Assembly (NCBI GenBank): GCA_905178155.1
Contig: CAJINV010000005.1
Span: 1,800,054 to 1,864,053, forward strand
From: Amoebophrya sp. A120
Taxonomy: Eukaryota > Sar > Dinophyceae > Syndiniales > Amoebophryaceae
Direction: 5' to 3'
Length of the DNA: 64,000 bases
Part shown: piece after piece, positions 46,101 through 52,100 of the stretch
Layout of the letters: each line of letters opens with the position of its first letter
Numbering within the stretch: the stretch's first letter is position 1
The notes under the pieces: generated by a model
The model's input: the letters and a program-made list of their open reading frames with translations, nothing else
Databases searched by the model: none
What the model was told of the DNA's origin: nothing
Position numbers and translations under genes: made by a program

Positions 46101-49100
46101 TCGACGGCAGGCGAAACGAAAGAATCCAGCACGTCGACGTGCAAGAAGACTGCCTCTGCACCATTATCTGCCGAGGACGACGAAGTTGAAGTTTCTTTGG
46201 GAGATGAAGACGAAGAGGCCGAAATTGATTTTGATGCTGCCAAGTACTTGATGACACCCTCGCGCGTCGCGACGTCGCTGTTAGCGTACAGTGGGAGATA
46301 CAAGTAGCGCTTTCCGTTGGCTTTCCGGCGCGCAAAGGCGCTCTTCCCACCACCGCTGCCGGCCGAGCAAATTACCGCAGACATGGAAGTAGAGGCAGCC
46401 GAAGTAGTACCGCTCTCTGCAACAGTACTACCGGTAGTTGCTTCCTCGTCTTCGCAATACCCTAGCGTCTTCTTTACGTTCTCGAACAGCCGGGCTTCTG
46501 CACGAAGTTCTAACCGTAAATGCGCATGCATCTTCGCAGCGATGTGGTCTCCTGTACTGGAAACCAGTAGTAGCGGCAATGGCTTCGTACCATGAACCGA
46601 TTCGTGTTCATCCGTCAGCTTCTGGACATCCTGCTGCAGTTGAAAGTACCACTCACCCTTCAACTTGTCGACCCCGCAGAAGCAAAACGGACAGCTCGCT
46701 GTTTTGTTCTTTTTGGTTGAGGAAAACGCCCACCGATACAAAAAAATCTGGATCTCCTCCCATGTCGTGACCGTGTCGACGTAAACTACCACATTGGTCC
46801 ACTCTGGTAGGAAGCCGGTTTTTGCGAATGCCAAAATGCACTGTTCAAGCGGGTCGCCGACAACGAGCGACAAACCGGGTGGGTAGGTCGAGGTGTAGCC
46901 GAACGCTGCAGTTTTCTGCCGTTGGACGTCGTTTGAAAATACCAGCGGCCGGAAAATATTAGCCTGCGGCGGTTTATTCGTTTTCGTCCAAGCCTCAGCA
47001 AGTTGGGTCAGAAGACCAACTGCTGTCGTGTTCAAGCCACTCACGGAACGCGCTAAAGGTGCTATAATGTTCATCCCCTCTCCATCATCACCACTTCTTC
47101 CGCTATCAACCAGCGATCTTCGCAGCTGATGCATCGTGTAGTCGTTCAAAACCGGGTACTTCCGTCTTAACTCATCCACAGCCAATACCCAATTGTCGGC
47201 TTCCCGCCGTAGCCGGGTTACTTCTTCCTGAATCATGGCAACGTCGCTGTTTTCGAACGCGTACCGGAACTCGATGATCCCCGCGTCAACGTCATCCCCA
47301 ACCTCCCGTCCGTAACTCACATGCCCGATGGTTCCTAGCCGGGAAACTGTCTGACTCAGCTCTTTGACCCAACGAAATTGGCCCACGAACTTTGCAATCA
47401 ACGCCGATACATCTTCATCCACATTCCGGGCAAGAACTAAGCTCGTTTGGAAGTCGAGAATCTCCTGCAGGCCTTGAGAGGCAATTGCTGGGGAAGCTTG
47501 TTGTTGTGAAAAATCGTTCGCCTCCTCTGCATTTTTGCCGTTGCTCTGATCGGATGCGCGAAGAGTTGTCGTCGTGCTACCGGCTTTTCTTTTTTTCGGT
47601 ACGTACTCCAAGGAAATTTCGCCGAACTTATCCACCACCCACGCTGCTCTCCAATTGTACAGATTCAAAAGTCGTGCCGGCGCCGCCCCCGAAGTCTCGG
47701 CATCGGATCCCAGCAACTCACTCAGGGGTAAGTACACTGCGGACATGGAGGCTAGCAGAGTACAGAAGTAACTTCCACCAGTTTCACCAGATCCAGAGAC
47801 AGGCGAAGTAGAGGTACCCGCAGCACGATGACCGCCCAACACCCCCAGACCCGAGAAGTAGTGCAGCGCTTCGTCGAGAGACTTCAGATTATCCGGGAAA
47901 GAACCACTGTACAGGTACCGTGCCAGAGAACGTCGCAGCGTGGAGAGTTCGGACAGTATCTGTTCGTTGACGCGCCCGTTTTTCCCATAGCCATCATGTA
48001 GCCAGAGCTCTGGCGGGCACTCCATCTCGGACTTCCCCATGGCCATCTGGGTCGCCGCCACAAAGTCTTCATCAGATTCGAAAGCCGCGGCGAGCCAACG
48101 TAGAACTGGTAAATTCTTCTTGATGGCTTGGAGTGCTTCGATTTCGACGGACAGTATGCGGACGTCGACGACGGAGAGCTTGTTGGAATTGCTTTCTGCA
48201 GTAGCTGTAGTTGTTCCCGGTTCGTCGTTCGTCCTGTTTATTCCGTCCTCCTTCAATATTTTTCCGACCTCATCTTCCGACTGAGACTCGACTTGCTGCA
48301 AGATTTCGTTGATGCATCCCGAATCAAGTTCCTCCCATTTCGGCTCCAGCTTCGTAGTCACTGCCTCACGAAGCAAAGAAAGCGCGGTCTCTACGCGTGC
48401 GTTCCACTTTTCCAACTCTTGTTTAGCGATGAAGAACGAGATCTCGGAAAAAAATTCCTCAATATCCGCCAGATTGCTGTGGACGATTTTCAACAGCGTG
48501 AATTTCTCCATGGTGGCGAAGACGTGACGTTTCAAGGCATTCGACGGAACGGGAAGCGGGAGGACTAAACCTCCGACTGTTATTTCATCTAACTGTTTTG
48601 GTTCGAACTTCACCCGTCGACAAAAACTGGCAAATTCGTCCTCAAGCGCAGTGCCGAGCCGAAGGGGGGAAACGGAGAAGCCTTCTCGGAAAAAGGGGAG
48701 AAGCTGCTCGAGGACAGGAAAGCTGACGCGGTTTTCGTCGAACTCGAGCTGGAGAGCTTCGAGCGTTTGCGCAGCACGCTCGATGTCTTGCTGCACGAGA
48801 AGTTCATCTTCTGTTGATGCGTCGGGGCCGGCGGTTCCTCCTGTTCCTCGCGAAACCGTTGTCCCCTCCTTAGCACCTTCCGAAACGACCACCACTCGCG
48901 TCATAGTCCTCGGCTCAGGCCCTGCTTCGGTAGTACTAGCATCTTCTGCAACGGCAAGCACTGCTTCGGCTACAACCACTCGGAGTTTTAGATTTGTATC
49001 CTTAATCAGCTCTGCGAGGATTCGGAAGTGTTTTTGCTTTTCCAGCCACGGAGCATAAGCTAGAAACTTCTTCGGAAAAGACCGCACTACAGCAGCACCA

Positions 49101-52100
49101 TTATTCGACGTCACCCCCTTCCTCTTCTCCTTCCCTTTCCCAAACAATTCACGCAACTCCCCAAGCGTCAGTTTCTCCCAGCTGTCTTGTACCCATGCAA
49201 CCTTGTCTTTCAAAAAAGTTCTATGTTCCGCGAAAAAACTCGTTTGCACCGTCTCCACAACCTGTAGCTGCACCCTCAATTGGCACTGCTCCGCCATGCA
49301 CTCCCTCGCTTTTTCGTGCAGCTCCGGTGTTCGCAACAATTTGCATACCTGTTTTGAGAAAACCCCGTGCCACACCGCGGATTTGATTTCGTGAACGGTT
49401 GCGTGCTCCCCAGCTCCCGCCTGCAACCTTGCCAACCCCAACTTCGCATCCTCATGCGCGTTTTTGCAGAAGTGCGAGATTTGCTGCCAAAGATCCTCGT
49501 TCAGTGCAAGCTCGCTAGTGAGAGTTTGCTTGCGCTGTTTTGTTTCGGCTGCGAAGAACTCGAGGAGAGCATGGAGCCAAGACACGGTGCTCCAACGAGC
49601 GGCCCAATCTTCGTCAAGAGTAAGCTGCTTGTTGCTGTAAACATTGATTTGCGCCAGCACGCCCGTGTACAGTATTCGCGCGTCGCGAGAGGACAATGGT
49701 GGTTTCGCTTTCGCCTTGTTCTGTGCAGGAGCTAAATCGCCTTCCGCCTTCGTGTCGGAGAACACCAGTTCGTGCAAGAGGTTGATTTTTTCCTTTCCCC
49801 CGATTTCCTGTCTTACGACGGCGTGGAAAACGAAAGTTAGATGTTGCGCGAAATCCAAGGCGGAGACGCCGCGCCGTTCCAGCTCTGCGTAGTACCCCTT
49901 GTTCCCGACGATGTGCAGTAGCCGCTTTAGCTCGGACAGGCTAGAAGGCATCTTGAAGAATTGCGTTAAAGCCACGCGAAAGAATGTTTGTGCGCCGTTC
50001 TCTTGTTCCCGAAGACGAAACACGCCGCTCCGCGCCCACACGTCGATGATGTTCAAAATCGGCTGCGCTGCGAAAGCTCCCGATTGCTGATCCAAGTTCG
50101 ACAGCCAAAGCCCGAGAGCAGACCCCATTTTCTGCAGGAAGCGTTCGAAACGACCCACACCTTCCGCCATTTTCCCTTCGACTTCGTGTTCGTTCCTCTT
50201 TGCTTCCCACTCCAGAAACTCCACCAGCTGCCCCGTCGGGGGGGCCCTGCTATTCTTGAAAACAGTCTCCCAGTACTCGACGTCAAAACAAGCAGTAGTG
50301 CTGTTCACATCAACTTCAACGTTGTGGTCACCAGCCGGGAAGCTGCTCCCGATGCAACGCGAAACCACGATCCAGGGGCCGAAGTTTTCCACCTTGCGCC
50401 GCTGCACACGATCCAACAAGTGACGCTTAGCATCAAGGCCTCGCCGCGCGGAAGACACTGACAAGGCCTGCAGCAGCGCTACCAAATCTTCGTCCCGCGG
50501 CGCCAGGTGTATTAGAATCCCCAAATCGACGTCGTCCCCAAGAACACTCATCAAGGACTTTTGCCAGCTCTCTTCCTTCCCACCCGCCACAAGTGCTTTT
50601 AGTGCCCGTCGCGATTCCAGAATTGCGTCTGACATTCTCTGTGCGGACAGCACCGTGCTGCTACGCACAATCTCCGTGATTTTCGCCGTGGTGTCTTCAA
50701 TCGGGTTTCGCAGATTTGCGTACGCGCGAGCGGCGATTCGTCGTGTCTTCGGCAACAAAACTGCACGAATCCGTTCCGCTTCGAGCACGAAGAGTTGTCT
50801 TTCGTCTTCTACAAGTGCCGAAGCCACGATTGCGTCGGATACAGCAACGGGATCGATTCCGAGCTGAGACCTTGCGCCGCTCTTATTGCCGCCACCCGTG
50901 GTGCTCTTACTCCGCGATGGCGAAGGGTCGTTGCGTGTACTAGCTTCCGTTGTTGCTACGGCTGCTTTCAACAATCGTCTCGTTTCTCGCTTCCACGTGT
51001 TCGTCATCTCCGTTCCTAATATCGGCGGAGAAAGACAGACCCTGTTTGGGCTATCGAACATGGCCAGTGTCCCGTCGCGCCACCCGCTTCGGTTGTTTTG
51101 CCCCGCGAAGATCACTTCCTCCGTATTCGGCACAATCGCACTTCTACCTATATCCCACTCAGCGCGCGCGACAACGTGTGTATGCGCAGAAGAAAGCACC
51201 AGAAACACCTTACGCGCAGACTTGTCTGGAACCAGTGCGATCGCCGTTGGACGGATGTTGGTGAGTATCCGGGGCCTGCCGAGCACTTTTGTGTCCTTCT
51301 CCGCATTTTGTCCAGTGCGGTCTTTGTCCAGCACCAGCATGACCTTGTCCGTTTCGAAGAAGTACTTCTGGATTCTGAAGTCCGTCGTCAAAAGCAACAC
51401 CCCCTGCGACAGATTTTCGTCATAGCATTCCCTGCATCTCAGTCTCGCTGCTGCCACTTCCGCTTTGTCTTCCACTCGAGAGTTGTCTTCCGCAGCGCGA
51501 TCAGCATCTTTCTCCCGCTGCCACCAATCCCAGCAGATGCCATGCGGCGGAAACGACGCCAAGCCCACGACAGAATCTTGCTTAGTAGCTACGAACTTAT
51601 TTCCAGGATACAACATCCGCACCGGCGCGTTCGGCTGCAGACCCCCTTCAATAGTGTGCAACCCGTCTGCGCAGCCGACTAAATACTTCGTCTTCGGTCG
51701 CCCACCACCTACAACCGGGTGCAAAACCTTCAGAAGGCACCAGGGTTGGTTGAAGCGGCGGTTCCCAAGTGTTGCAGCGCCAGGCGAGCCCGACGTTACG
51801 GAGAAAATCGGCCTCCTCCCGCCTCGCCCCGGCCAGTCTACGCATTCAGCCGCAGAAACCGTCCGCGCGGTGAGAATCTTGTTTTGCGTGCTTCCCCAGT
51901 TTAAATTCGGTGGGTAGCGCAGAGCCACCTCCTTCGCTGGTTCGGCTTCGATCAAACGTAAAGCATTATTCCCTGTGTCGGCAACTAGAAACATGTTCTT
52001 TACGTCATCAACCCGGAGAATGTCGCGAGGGCTGCGAAATTTCGCAGCAATGGCGTTTTCTTGATCCTGCTGCTCAAGGTTAAACATGTTCCCAACTGCA